A stretch of 55,476 bases of DNA. It comes from Desulfobacteraceae bacterium. GTDB taxonomy: Bacteria; Desulfobacterota; Desulfobacteria; Desulfobacterales; Desulfosarcinaceae. Below the pieces are notes generated by a model. That model was not told where the DNA came from. It ran no database searches and saw only the letters and a list, made by a program, of their open reading frames with translations. A program made the position numbers and the translations under genes. Positions 7,303-16,252 of the stretch are shown here, in pieces; position 1 is the stretch's first letter, and every line of letters begins with the position of its first letter. The stretch is taken from NCBI GenBank assembly GCA_013003715.1, contig JABDIN010000066.1, forward strand, positions 1 to 55,476, read 5' to 3'.

Positions 7303-8781
7303 CTATGCAACCCCATGCATACAGCTCAACAACTCCTTTACCGTAACTGTTGCAATCCCGGAATTGATATCCGACATGGCGTAGGGAATGACCAGTTCGT
7401 TGTTATGGATGATCGCGCCGCAGGAATAAACAACATTGGGCACATACCCTTCGCGTTCTTTCTCGTGGGGGGCCAGCAATGGTTCATTGAGTCGGGCGAT
7501 GATTTTGGTGGGATCTTCAAGATCCAGCAGGATGGCGCCGATGCAATATTGACGCATGGGCCCGACACCATGGGTGAGCACGATCCAGCCCTCATTGGTT
7601 TCAAGGGGTGAGCCGCAGTTTCCGATCTGGATGAATTCCCATGGATGTTCAGGTTCCTGAATAATTTTTGATTTCTGCCAGAAATGGATATTGTCCGAAG
7701 ACATGATATGATTGTTTTCACCATCCTGGCGTGAGAGCATGGCAAACCGGCCGTTGATTTTCCGGGGAAACAGCGCCATGCCTTTGTTTTGCACGGCCTT
7801 GCCGTTGAGGGTTACGATATTGAAGGTGATGAAATCCTTTGTTTTAATCAACTGCGGTAAAATCGTAACGCCGTTATAGGCCGTGTAGGTCGCGTAGTAG
7901 TCGATCTCGCCGTTGTCATCGTAAAATTGAACGAAACGGGCATCTTCAATGCCCCTGCTTTCGTTTTTGGACACGGGAAAGATCACCCGTTCGGATATGC
8001 GGTGATCGGCGTGGAAACTCACTTCGTAATTGGAATCAGCCAGCCAGCACAGGATTTCGAAGGTCCTCTCCTGGATTGTTATTGAAAATTTTGGTTTTGC
8101 GCGAAGCAGCACTATCTTTTCGATCATTTCATTGTAGGTAAAATCTTCCGGCAACCGGGCCAGAATAGAATCGGTAACTTCATTGCCGGCACCCATCTCC
8201 TTGAGTTTGCGCCGGAAAGGATTGCGTTTGTAAATCGGGTCCGGTTGTAGATCCGGCGTTTCCACAAAATCACTGATCGGATCGAAAAGGAAGGTATTGC
8301 GATGGTCCAGGACCCCGCTTCGGAAGACAATTGAGGAGATATGGCCTTCACCGGTGGCCCGAAGGCTCATGATGAAGCGCAGGCTGCCTTTTTTCAGATG
8401 CCGCTGATCAGGATGGGGTACGATGGACGGGTTGAACAGCGCGGCGGATTCAATGGAATACTCCTTTGTAAAATAGGCGCCGATGAGAGCCTTTTTAACA
8501 TCGCTGACAGTCGCGTTTCCGGGAAGATGTTCCTTCACCTCATTCAGGTGCCGTTCAAAAATATGCCCGATATCGTCGTGCCGCCCGGAGAAATCGGCCA
8601 TGATCCGTGCGAGTAGCTTTTCCGCCGTGGTATCCGGTAAATTCAATACCCGCTGAATGATTCTAGCGATACGAGGTCTCTCTCCCGGATGATGAAATCG
8701 GGCGATGACCCGGGAACTATCCCCCATTATCTTATTCGCTTTTCGAATTACTTTCGGATTTTGTTGTTTTTTCGGGAGCAT
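7303..8781 (-). CDS. GH130-family glycoside phosphorylase/hydrolase, long form
   Basis: The 492-residue product has an alpha-helical N-terminal extension of about 110 residues, then a five-bladed propeller of the GH130 family. The signature SRGIEDARFVQF (E279-D280-x-R282) corresponds to the conserved E-D-P-R that holds the catalytic aspartate in beta-mannoside phosphorylases. HPWEFIQIGNCGSPLETNEGWIVLTHGVG and YVPNVVYSCGAI match the closing part of the family. GH130 enzymes cleave beta-1,4- or beta-1,2-mannosides, usually with phosphate to give mannose-1-phosphate. It is the last gene of the four-gene glycan operon, 41 bp after the shorter GH130 gene. Direction of reaction and linkage cannot be told here. 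Confidence 0.85.
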   Translation of the reverse strand: MLPKKQQNPKVIRKANKIMGDSSRVIARFHHPGERPRIARIIQRVLNLPDTTAEKLLARIMADFSGRHDDIGHIFERHLNEVKEHLPGNATVSDVKKALIGAYFTKEYSIESAALFNPSIVPHPDQRHLKKGSLRFIMSLRATGEGHISSIVFRSGVLDHRNTFLFDPISDFVETPDLQPDPIYKRNPFRRKLKEMGAGNEVTDSILARLPEDFTYNEMIEKIVLLRAKPKFSITIQERTFEILCWLADSNYEVSFHADHRISERVIFPVSKNESRGIEDARFVQFYDDNGEIDYYATYTAYNGVTILPQLIKTKDFITFNIVTLNGKAVQNKGMALFPRKINGRFAMLSRQDGENNHIMSSDNIHFWQKSKIIQEPEHPWEFIQIGNCGSPLETNEGWIVLTHGVGPMRQYCIGAILLDLEDPTKIIARLNEPLLAPHEKEREGYVPNVVYSCGAIIHNNELVIPYAMSDINSGIATVTVKELLSCMHGVA

Positions 8782-8822
8782 ATTGTTTAGTCCTGTATTT
8801 CAATTGAAGAATATCTAAATAT

Positions 8823-9764
8823 CTAAAGCGCCGGGCGGGATGCCGTCAGGCAGAGTCCCACCAGGTCATCAATGACCGCCGTGCCCACGCACATGACCGT
8901 ATCCGCTCCACCCCAGTATATTTTTACACTACCGTCTTCTTCCGGAACCGCGCCGCAGGAAAAGACAACATTGGGTACATACCCGGAGACTTCCCACGGA
9001 TCCTCGGGTTGTAGTATCCACTCGTCGGAAACACCGAGGATAATGGACGGATCATCAAGAGAATGAAGGGCCGCACCGAGCCGATACACGGTTCCGGACA
9101 TGGTTTTAAAGACCCCATGGTAAATATGAAGCCAGCCTTTACCGGTTTTAAACGGCGGTGCGCCGGGTCCGATTTTCATTTCATCCCAATGATAGGGCAA
9201 TGGTTTCATAATGACACGGGAATCGCCCCAGTGCACGAGGTCCGGGGAATAGGAAATCCAGATAGACCACGGTGATATTTCGGAATGGGGCCGGTCTAGC
9301 CGCGCATACCGGCCGGCGAATTTCTCGGGAAAAATGACCACATTTCGCAGATCGGCCTGGGTGATCAACGCAACACGTCCCACTTTTTCAAAATCCCTGG
9401 TGCGCGCCAGGGCAATCCGCACACCGTGACGGGAATAAGCGCTGAAGGTCAGCAGGTATTCTCCATCCACGGGACAAATTCTGAGATCCTCGACGCCGAA
9501 CGCTTCATATTCTGCAAAACCGCTGTCCGTTGAAGGGATAAGAAAGGGTTCGGGATGTACTGTAAATGACAACCCATCCGTGCTGTCGGCCCTGCCGATG
9601 ATGGAGCGTCCGTTCAGCAGATGCGACCTGAAAAGCATAATGTAGCGATCGTCGTGTTTGACGATACCGGCATTGTGAACGGTTGCCACCGGATACGGCA
9701 CATCCCTTTTTGTCAGTATGGGGTTTCTTCTATAACGTGTTATTATTGGTGAATGTGTTTTCAT
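8823..9764 (-). CDS. GH130-family beta-mannoside phosphorylase/hydrolase, short form
   Basis: The 313-residue product is a compact GH130 propeller. It opens with RYRRNPILTKRDVPYP and VHNAGIVKHDDRYIMLFR, carries the GVEDLRI motif (E92-D93-x-R95) and a TFSAYSRHGVRIALARTRDFE stretch, and ends with PWEVSGYVPNVVFSCGAVPEEDGSVKIYWGGADTVMCVGTA. All of these are landmarks of GH130 phosphorylases. Its start overlaps the stop of the GT4 gene (ATGA). It is distinct from the neighbouring long form, so two different linkages or two steps may be involved. Cytoplasmic: no signal peptide is seen. Confidence 0.85.
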   Translation of the reverse strand: MKTHSPIITRYRRNPILTKRDVPYPVATVHNAGIVKHDDRYIMLFRSHLLNGRSIIGRADSTDGLSFTVHPEPFLIPSTDSGFAEYEAFGVEDLRICPVDGEYLLTFSAYSRHGVRIALARTRDFEKVGRVALITQADLRNVVIFPEKFAGRYARLDRPHSEISPWSIWISYSPDLVHWGDSRVIMKPLPYHWDEMKIGPGAPPFKTGKGWLHIYHGVFKTMSGTVYRLGAALHSLDDPSIILGVSDEWILQPEDPWEVSGYVPNVVFSCGAVPEEDGSVKIYWGGADTVMCVGTAVIDDLVGLCLTASRPAL

Positions 9765-10780
9765 TTTGATCTTTCCTGTAACATCATTTCATAGACCTGT
9801 ATGTATTCATGGACCATGCGGTCGACGGTAAAATACCGTTCAACATGGTGACGGCAGTGCACACGGTTGATCTCTTTGATCCGTGCAACGGTTTCAACCG
9901 CCTCGTCCACGCTGTTGACCAAAAAGCCGTTTTTTCCGTTTTCGATGAGCTCGTGCATGCTGCCCCTGTCAAAGGCGATTACAGGCGTACCACAGGCCAT
10001 GGATTCTATAACGGAAAGACCAAAGGGCTCATCAAACCGGATGGGGTGCAATAACGCACCGGCCTTGCCAAGCAGTTCATTGCGTTCAACCGGCCCGACA
10101 CTGCCGATATAAACCACCCGGTCGCCGTCAATGTGAGGCGCGACATATCGGTCATGGTAAGCCCGGTCCTGAATGATGCCTGCCAAAATCAATTTTTTAC
10201 CGCAGGCCCCGGCTATGTCGATGGCCTCGCGGGTGCCTTTGTCCCGGTGAATGCGCCCGAAAAAAAGCAGGTAATCATCCGGCACGGGCTGAAACTCAAA
10301 TTGCCTGATATCAATGCCGTGATGGATGGTTTTGATATAGGCGAGATTCGGAGATCGATCGGCATTGCTGATGGAAACATAACGGGTTTTAGCGTTGTAC
10401 TTTTTAAAAACCGGTAAGATACCGGGTGATGAAAAACCGTGAATGGTGGTCACCACCGGCGTTGTGGTCAAACCGGTGTAGGTCAGCGGCAGATAGTCAA
10501 AGTGGTTGTGGATGATGTCGTATGCATCGGCATTTTCAAAGAGTTCGGAGATGTGAAGGCTTTCCCAGACCTTGGGTATGAGTGATCGGTCTTCCTCATA
10601 TCCCCGCGGACAAACTGCATGCAACCTGCCGCTGGTTTGCGAATCGGCGGTGGCAAACAAGGTGACATCATGGCCGCACGCCACCAGCCCTTCGGTTATT
10701 AAGGAGGCAATGTTTTCCCAAGGCCCGTAATGCCGCGGCGGTGTGCGCCAGGCAATGGGCGAGAGCATGGCAATGTGCAT
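9761..10780 (-). CDS. GT4-family glycosyltransferase
   Basis: The product (339 residues from ATG at 10780) has the GT-B fold of family GT4. The N-terminal domain has a sugar-acceptor loop (PIAWRTPPRHYGPWENIASLITEGL), and HNHFDYLPL follows. The C-terminal donor domain carries the E-x7-E motif in EPFGLSVIESMACGTPVIAFDRG, which binds the nucleotide-sugar ribose and phosphates. The start at 10780 is chosen over GTG/ATG codons 12 residues upstream because a G-rich Shine-Dalgarno precedes it and the upstream residues do not fit the family. It lies 11 bp downstream of the GT4-barrel fusion gene. The donor sugar is unknown; GDP-mannose is plausible because of the GH130 neighbours. Confidence 0.85.
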   Translation of the reverse strand: MHIAMLSPIAWRTPPRHYGPWENIASLITEGLVACGHDVTLFATADSQTSGRLHAVCPRGYEEDRSLIPKVWESLHISELFENADAYDIIHNHFDYLPLTYTGLTTTPVVTTIHGFSSPGILPVFKKYNAKTRYVSISNADRSPNLAYIKTIHHGIDIRQFEFQPVPDDYLLFFGRIHRDKGTREAIDIAGACGKKLILAGIIQDRAYHDRYVAPHIDGDRVVYIGSVGPVERNELLGKAGALLHPIRFDEPFGLSVIESMACGTPVIAFDRGSMHELIENGKNGFLVNSVDEAVETVARIKEINRVHCRHHVERYFTVDRMVHEYIQVYEMMLQERSK

Positions 10781-10791
10781 GGCTGGCCCCC

Positions 10792-13098
10792 CTATCCGGT
10801 TTTTTGTGACGACCATTGATTTAAAGTTTCGTCTGCATAAAGCTTTTGCAGCGTCATCAGCGTCATCAGCCAGGCAAGGGACGATTCGGCACCTTCATTT
10901 TGGTTGATGCCGTCCGCCATCAATCCATCCCGGCAGCCGCCGGTTTTTGGATCGTAGAGCGGCAGGTTGAGATCGTTGTGTCCGAGAAACCAGTTGAAAC
11001 ACATGACCGCGTTGTCAAACCACGATTTTTCCCGAGTGACATTAAACGCTTCCACACAAGCTTCGACCATGGCATTGGCTTCAATGGGTTGCTGGTCGAA
11101 CCGGGCTCTGGGGCCGCCTTGTTCATACCATCCATTGCTGCCGATGGGTACGAAATGGTCATCTTCGGTTTGAATGGAGAGCAACCATTTGAGGGATCGG
11201 AGGCCCATATCGATCATGTCGTGCCGCTGCATCCGTCGGCCGGAGAGCAGCAGGGCATGGGGCAGCTTGCCGTTGGCATAGTTCAGTGCGCTTTCAAGCC
11301 AGGGCCAATCATCCGTTGCGTGACCCTTGAACCGTTCGAAAAGCCTGTTGGACAGAATATCGCGGGTTTTGCGAACATCGCTGTCGCCGGAAAATTTTTC
11401 CAGGTAGGCGTGCACGCCCACCAGACAAAACGCGATGGCCCGGGGCGATTGAAAATTCTCCGTTACTCGCAGCGCCTTATTGAAAAGGGTTGTGCTCATG
11501 GCCAGGTGTCCGGAATTTTGCAGGAAAGCCACTGCTTTCCCAAGGCTCCAGATCGCACGGCCATGGGAATCCTCGGATCCCGTTTCTTCCACCCATTGGC
11601 GCGAGTAGGTCATGAAATTGCGGAACCGCCCGTTACGTTCATTATAGGCATAGAGAAGGAACCCGAGATAGTGACCGCTGAGGGCATCAAGCCCCAAACC
11701 GTTGTTGGGCAGGTGTTTTTGACCCATGGCGGCAACCAGCAGCGCCCTGGCATTGTCATCGGTGCAATAACCGTGGGTGCGGTCGGGAATGGTATACGTG
11801 GCATGTTGCAGTATGCCGGTATCATCCGTAAACGCTTTCAGGTGGTCGAGCTTGATCTCCGGGAGTTCAAAATTTGTAATGGCCTTAATATTTTCAACAT
11901 AGGCGTGACGGGGACGGGGGTACCTGGTGCGGTGCTGCTTTACTTCACTGAAAACCTGCAGGTATTTTCGGGATACTTCCTTCCAAATCGCTTCACGACT
12001 GTAAGTATAGGCTTTTTTGCGTATGGCGTGCCGGTCCATATCGTTGTCCAGCAGGTCGATGACTTGTTTCGCGATGGCATCCGGATCATGGAAGGGGACA
12101 AGCCGGCCCCGGCCATCGGACAGCATCTCGGCGGCGTACCAGTATGGGGTTGAAATGATGGCCTTACCGGTGCCCATGGCATAGGCGAGCGTTCCGGAAG
12201 TGATTTGAGCCTCGTCAAGATAAGGGGTTACGTATATATCGGCGATACCGAGAAATTCACATAATTCTTTAAGCTCGACAAACCGATTTTGAAAAATGAC
12301 GTGCCCGCCGAGATCGAGTTTGCGCGCGAGCTGCTGCAGCATGATACGGTAGGCATCCCCATGCAGTGCCAAGATGTGCGGATGGGTGGCACCCAGGATA
12401 ATATAGGCCACATCAGGATGTTTTTTGATGATCGCCGGAAGTGCCTGCAATACGGTTTCAATGCCCTTGTTCGGAGAAAGCAGGCCGAAGGTGAGCAATA
12501 CTTTTTTGCCTTCCACACCGAACTTGTCCTTGTAGTAGTTTGGGTCAATAAACGGCGTGTCCGGAATCCCGTGGTGAATAAAGACAATTTTATCATCTGG
12601 CACGGCATAGATATCCCTGAGGAATTCGGTCGCCTTATGGCTCATCACCACCAGTTTGTCCGACAGATCGGACAGTTTATCCATGACGGCGCGATATTCC
12701 GGTGAAGGGTCCTTTAAGACTGTGTGCAAGGTGGTCACCACCGGCATACGCAGATCTCCCAGCAGTTTCAGCAGATGGCTGCCGGCCGGTCCGCCGTAAA
12801 GACCATATTCATGCTGCACACAGACGATATCCGTCTGGCTGATATTCAGAAACTGAGAAGCGATGTTGTAATCGTTCAATTTGTTCTGGTTTATTTCAAA
12901 GCGCACTTTATCGGAATAGGCATATCCCCCTGGTTTATCGTTCATGGCCGCCACCCAGGTATAGATATCCGGGGCTTCCGCTGATAAACCCTCCACCAGG
13001 TCAGTGGTGAACGTTGCGATACCGCACTGGCGGGGTAAATAGTTGCCGATGACGGCGACCGATCCGATTCCCTCATGATATTTAATGACAGATGTCAT
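10792..13098 (-). CDS. GT4 glycosyltransferase fused to an (alpha/alpha)6-barrel domain
   Basis: The 768-residue product joins two domains. Residues about 10-385 form a GT4 glycosyltransferase: LPRQCGIATFTTDLVEGL at the start, VQHEYGLYGG, LLTFGLLSPNKGIE, and a donor-site block DEAQITSGTLAYAMGTGKAIISTP. Residues about 410-765 are helical, with YCTDDNARALLVA, GRFRNFMTYSRQWVEETGSEDSHGRAIW and NEGAESSLAWLMTLM, as in glycoside-hydrolase-like alpha/alpha toroids. The start at 13098 has a good Shine-Dalgarno (AAGGTGG) five bases away. It is the first gene of the glycan operon. The barrel could trim, bind or measure the polymer made by the GT4 half. Fusions like this next to GH130 genes are known from genomes, but their product is not established to my knowledge. 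Confidence 0.8.
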   Translation of the reverse strand: MTSVIKYHEGIGSVAVIGNYLPRQCGIATFTTDLVEGLSAEAPDIYTWVAAMNDKPGGYAYSDKVRFEINQNKLNDYNIASQFLNISQTDIVCVQHEYGLYGGPAGSHLLKLLGDLRMPVVTTLHTVLKDPSPEYRAVMDKLSDLSDKLVVMSHKATEFLRDIYAVPDDKIVFIHHGIPDTPFIDPNYYKDKFGVEGKKVLLTFGLLSPNKGIETVLQALPAIIKKHPDVAYIILGATHPHILALHGDAYRIMLQQLARKLDLGGHVIFQNRFVELKELCEFLGIADIYVTPYLDEAQITSGTLAYAMGTGKAIISTPYWYAAEMLSDGRGRLVPFHDPDAIAKQVIDLLDNDMDRHAIRKKAYTYSREAIWKEVSRKYLQVFSEVKQHRTRYPRPRHAYVENIKAITNFELPEIKLDHLKAFTDDTGILQHATYTIPDRTHGYCTDDNARALLVAAMGQKHLPNNGLGLDALSGHYLGFLLYAYNERNGRFRNFMTYSRQWVEETGSEDSHGRAIWSLGKAVAFLQNSGHLAMSTTLFNKALRVTENFQSPRAIAFCLVGVHAYLEKFSGDSDVRKTRDILSNRLFERFKGHATDDWPWLESALNYANGKLPHALLLSGRRMQRHDMIDMGLRSLKWLLSIQTEDDHFVPIGSNGWYEQGGPRARFDQQPIEANAMVEACVEAFNVTREKSWFDNAVMCFNWFLGHNDLNLPLYDPKTGGCRDGLMADGINQNEGAESSLAWLMTLMTLQKLYADETLNQWSSQKTG

Positions 13099-13190
13099 AA
13101 CAACCACCTTTTTACTTTCAATTCATCTTCCATTTACCTATATTGATTTCTGTTTTTAAAGAATTCGGCCACATCAATCTTAATCTTTCT

Positions 13191-13577
13191 TCATGCCATA
13201 AACAGCGTCGTGCCTACACCCCTCAACTCAATTACCGCCTGTTTCACACGTTCTGCCATGGCATTTTCGGCCATCGCCAGGTAGGTTCGAGGATCATAGA
13301 TTTTTTTCTTCCCGACCTCTCCATCGACCTTTAGAACACCGTCGTAGTTCTTGAAAATATGATCGACGATGGGGCGCGTAAATGCATATTGTGTGTCCGT
13401 ATCGATGTTCATCTTCACGACGCCGTAATCGACAGCTTCATGGATTTCATCCAGGGATGAACCTGAACCGCCATGAAAGACCAGATAAAAGCGGCCTTCA
13501 GGACCGAAAGCTTTTTCCAGGGCATCCTGCCCATCTTTAAGAATCTTCGGCTTCAGTTTGACGTTACCCGGTTTATT
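13191..13577 (-). pseudogene. C-terminal remnant of class II fructose-bisphosphate aldolase
   Basis: From just behind the korB stop the minus strand reads NKPGNVKLKPKILKDGQ, then FHGGSGSSLDEIHEAVDYGVVKMNIDTDTQYAF and a normal C-terminus ending at 13191. These are the last about 128 residues of an FbaA-type class II aldolase. The final zinc-ligand region HGGSG and the substrate motif NIDTD are kept. The first about 210 residues, with the other zinc ligands and the catalytic acid, are gone. No start codon precedes the homologous part. The fragment begins within a few bases of the korB stop codon, so a deletion joined the two. The remaining frame is undamaged, so the event may be recent. Confidence 0.85.
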
Positions 13578-13579
13578 TT

Positions 13580-14440
13580 TTATCTGAAGGATTCCACTAT
13601 TCCTGCAAATGAAGCGGGATTAATCCCTTGTTTCACCAAAGGCATCTCTTTGATAGCCGAGACCTGTGTGTCAAGTGCCGGCCTTTCAGTTCTGGAGAGG
13701 ATTCCAATGGGTATTCCAGCTCCCCACTCCTGTGCCCTCTCGAACGCTTGCATCCGGTTCGTCGGATCGAATCCCGGCTCATCATTGATGTTATAAACGC
13801 GATCCTTATACCACTTAAGCGTATTTGTTTTGTTAAACGAAACACAGTTTTGAAGGATCTCGATGAAGGCGAACCCCTGGTGCGAAATACCTTCCTTGAT
13901 TAAATAGGTGAGATGTTCAATATCTCCGCAAAACCCACGGGCCACGAAGCTGCAATTTGAAGCAATTGCAAGCATTATCGGGTTCATCGGCGGGCTGGGT
14001 GAACCCTTGGGCGTCGTTTTTGAAACATGGCCGAGGTCACTGGCCGGAGAGGTCTGTCCCTGGGTAAGACCATATATCTGGTTATTGTGGACCAGATACG
14101 TGATATCGATATTCTTGCGCATGGCATGAATAAAGTGATTTCCCCCTTCGGCATAACCGTCGCCGTCTCCTCCTTCGGCAAGAACGGTTAACTCATGGTT
14201 TGAGAGTTTTATACCGGTGGCCACCGGCAGGGTCCTTCCATGAAGTCCATTGAACGTGTTGCACCGAAGATAGTGGGGGGTTTTAGGTGCCTGGCCGATG
14301 CCTGAGACAATAACGATCTCTGTGGGCTGTTTCCCCAATTCTACAAAGGCGTTTTTCAGGGCCTTCAGAATGAAAAAATTGCCGCATCCCGGGCACCATG
14401 CTATGGGATCATCACTGCGAAAGTCTTCTAAAGAAAGCAT
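13580..14440 (-). CDS. korB: 2-oxoacid:ferredoxin oxidoreductase, beta (TPP-binding) subunit
   Basis: The 286-residue product is the thiamine-diphosphate subunit of a 2-oxoacid:acceptor oxidoreductase. WCPGCGNFFILKAL near residue 16 gives a CxxC pair typical of the beta subunit. The TPP/Mg motif is GGDGDGYAEGGNHFIHAMRKNIDITYLVHNNQIYGLTQGQ. ASDLGHVSKTTPKGSPSPPMNP and CGDIEHL follow as in KorB-like subunits. It oxidatively decarboxylates a 2-oxoacid with CoA, or runs in reverse, with ferredoxin as electron carrier. It lies 56 bp downstream of the alpha subunit gene. 2-Oxoglutarate is the usual assumption for this type; pyruvate or branched 2-oxoacids cannot be excluded. Its own C-terminus looks complete. 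Confidence 0.85.
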   Translation of the reverse strand: MLSLEDFRSDDPIAWCPGCGNFFILKALKNAFVELGKQPTEIVIVSGIGQAPKTPHYLRCNTFNGLHGRTLPVATGIKLSNHELTVLAEGGDGDGYAEGGNHFIHAMRKNIDITYLVHNNQIYGLTQGQTSPASDLGHVSKTTPKGSPSPPMNPIMLAIASNCSFVARGFCGDIEHLTYLIKEGISHQGFAFIEILQNCVSFNKTNTLKWYKDRVYNINDEPGFDPTNRMQAFERAQEWGAGIPIGILSRTERPALDTQVSAIKEMPLVKQGINPASFAGIVESFR

Positions 14441-14496
14441 TATTCTCTCCGTGTTTTGGTCATCCGATGTCTAAACGGAAGTCTTCAGGTATGTAA

Positions 14497-16221
14497 TCAA
14501 ATCCGTGCCTTAACTTCCGTGATGATATCCATCGGGCTCAAAGGTCGCCCATCGTATTTTAAAATTTTATGGTGAACGGGAATCCCCGTTTCAAAATGAA
14601 AAAGATCGGCAAATTGTCCGGTATAATTGCATTCCACTGCAAAAATCCGGGTTGTCTTTGAGAAGATGGCTGAGACATCCATGGGGGGGAATGGAAAGAT
14701 CTCGCTGAAGTGGACCATCCGGCTTTTAAGGCCGTCACGATTCATCATCTCAACGGCCTCCTTCATTGCCCCGTAGGTCGACCCCCATCCCAGTATTACG
14801 ACATCCGACTTTTCCGACGGGAAAATCACGGGCTTTTTCATTTCCCGTCTCATTCCCTCTATCTTTTTCATCCTTTTTTGCATCATCTGGTTGCGTACTG
14901 CCGCACTTTCCGTTATATGGCCTGCCTCGGTGTGTTCATCGCTGGCTGCGTACAATACAGCACGTGTTTGGCCCGGTAAAATTCTCGGGGAGATACCCGA
15001 GTCGTCCCAGGCATACCGCTTGTAGTCCATGGGAGAAGGGATCTGATCATCTGAGAAGATTTTGCCTCTATCTATAGTGATTTTCGTGGTATCGAATTCA
15101 TCTACCGTGAAATAGGAGTCATTCAGGTGCTGGTCACCCAGCACAATCACAGGTGTTTGATATTTGTCGGCCACGTTAAAGGCTTTTCCCATGATGTCAA
15201 ATGCCTGCTCGGCGTTACCGGGCGCAAAGACGGCTCTTGGAAATTCCCCATGGGCCGCATGGATGGCAAACCAAAGGTCGGCCTGATCCGTTCTTGTGGG
15301 CAGACCGGTGGAAGGTCCCGGGCGCTGGGCCAATACGATCACCACGGGTGTTTCGGTCATTCCGGCAAGTCCAAGCCCCTCCGCCATAAGGCAGAAACCG
15401 CCTCCGGAGGTGGCTGTCATCGCCCGGACGCCGGCGAATGAAGCACCGATGGCCATGTTGATCGCCGAAATTTCGTCTTCTGCGGGTTCGAGGATAATCC
15501 TATGCTCTTCGGCCATAGCGCCCACAAATTCCATAATAGAGGTGGACGGAGACATGGGATAGCCCGAGTAGAACTTCAGGCCTGAGCAGACGGCACCGAG
15601 GGCCAGGGCTTCACCGCCATTGATGAGCATTTTTCCTCTGCGGGATGGCCTCAAAGATATATTGTAGGAGGGCAGGTCTTGAAATTTTTCCTTAACATAT
15701 TGAAAACCTGCGGAAGCGCACCTTTTGTTGTTTTCGACAATGTTGTCGCCTTTTTTAGCAAATTGTTTTAGCAAACGATCCTGAAGCGGACGCAAATCAG
15801 TCCCTAGTACGGCAAATACGGCACCTGTCGCCACTGTATTGAGCATAACTTTGCTTTTCCCCGCCTCTTTCGCCAGTCGTTCCATGGGGACGTCGAGGTG
15901 ATTGGGATTGTCTGATTTGAATCCGGTTTTTGCCCCGTCAAAGATCATTACCCCGTTTTCCGCCAGATCGTGAAGGTCCTCATCGATGACAACCCGATCC
16001 AATGCAACAAGCAGGTTCACCTTATCGCCGACAGCATGGACCGGCCCGTCCTTGATTCTGATCTGAACGAAATTGTGGCCGCCGCGGATGCGGGATTCCA
16101 CATCCTGGATCATAAAAACATGGTAACCATGGCCCGTGAATATCTTCCCTATAATATAGCCGATTGACTGCATCCCCTGTCCTGCCTGGCCACCGATTCT
16201 GATGGTAATATCTAATGACAT
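14497..16221 (-). CDS. korA: 2-oxoacid:ferredoxin oxidoreductase, fused gamma-alpha subunit
   Basis: The 574-residue product starts with the gamma domain (RIGGQAGQGMQSIGYIIGKIF, about residues 1-185) that binds CoA and contacts the partner subunit. The pyrimidine-binding alpha domain follows: GEALALGAVCSGLKFYSGYPMSPSTSIMEF, ILEPAEDEISAINMAIGASFAGVRAMTATSGGGFCLMAEG and PVVIVLAQRPGPSTGLPTRTDQADL. This fused arrangement is standard for KorA-like subunits, and the length is normal. It is first of a korA-korB pair. The pair is flanked on both sides by truncated central-carbon genes (a GapN-type dehydrogenase upstream, an aldolase downstream), so the locus has been rearranged. Confidence 0.85.
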   Translation of the reverse strand: MSLDITIRIGGQAGQGMQSIGYIIGKIFTGHGYHVFMIQDVESRIRGGHNFVQIRIKDGPVHAVGDKVNLLVALDRVVIDEDLHDLAENGVMIFDGAKTGFKSDNPNHLDVPMERLAKEAGKSKVMLNTVATGAVFAVLGTDLRPLQDRLLKQFAKKGDNIVENNKRCASAGFQYVKEKFQDLPSYNISLRPSRRGKMLINGGEALALGAVCSGLKFYSGYPMSPSTSIMEFVGAMAEEHRIILEPAEDEISAINMAIGASFAGVRAMTATSGGGFCLMAEGLGLAGMTETPVVIVLAQRPGPSTGLPTRTDQADLWFAIHAAHGEFPRAVFAPGNAEQAFDIMGKAFNVADKYQTPVIVLGDQHLNDSYFTVDEFDTTKITIDRGKIFSDDQIPSPMDYKRYAWDDSGISPRILPGQTRAVLYAASDEHTEAGHITESAAVRNQMMQKRMKKIEGMRREMKKPVIFPSEKSDVVILGWGSTYGAMKEAVEMMNRDGLKSRMVHFSEIFPFPPMDVSAIFSKTTRIFAVECNYTGQFADLFHFETGIPVHHKILKYDGRPLSPMDIITEVKARI

Positions 16222-16252
16222 AATGCCTCTTTTATTATACGGAAAAAGGTCC

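Noticed and set aside
10846-12153. Long plus-strand open frame opposite the GT4-barrel gene
   Set aside because: It mirrors a confidently assigned gene, lacks a ribosome-binding site and recognisable motifs, and is a codon-bias shadow.
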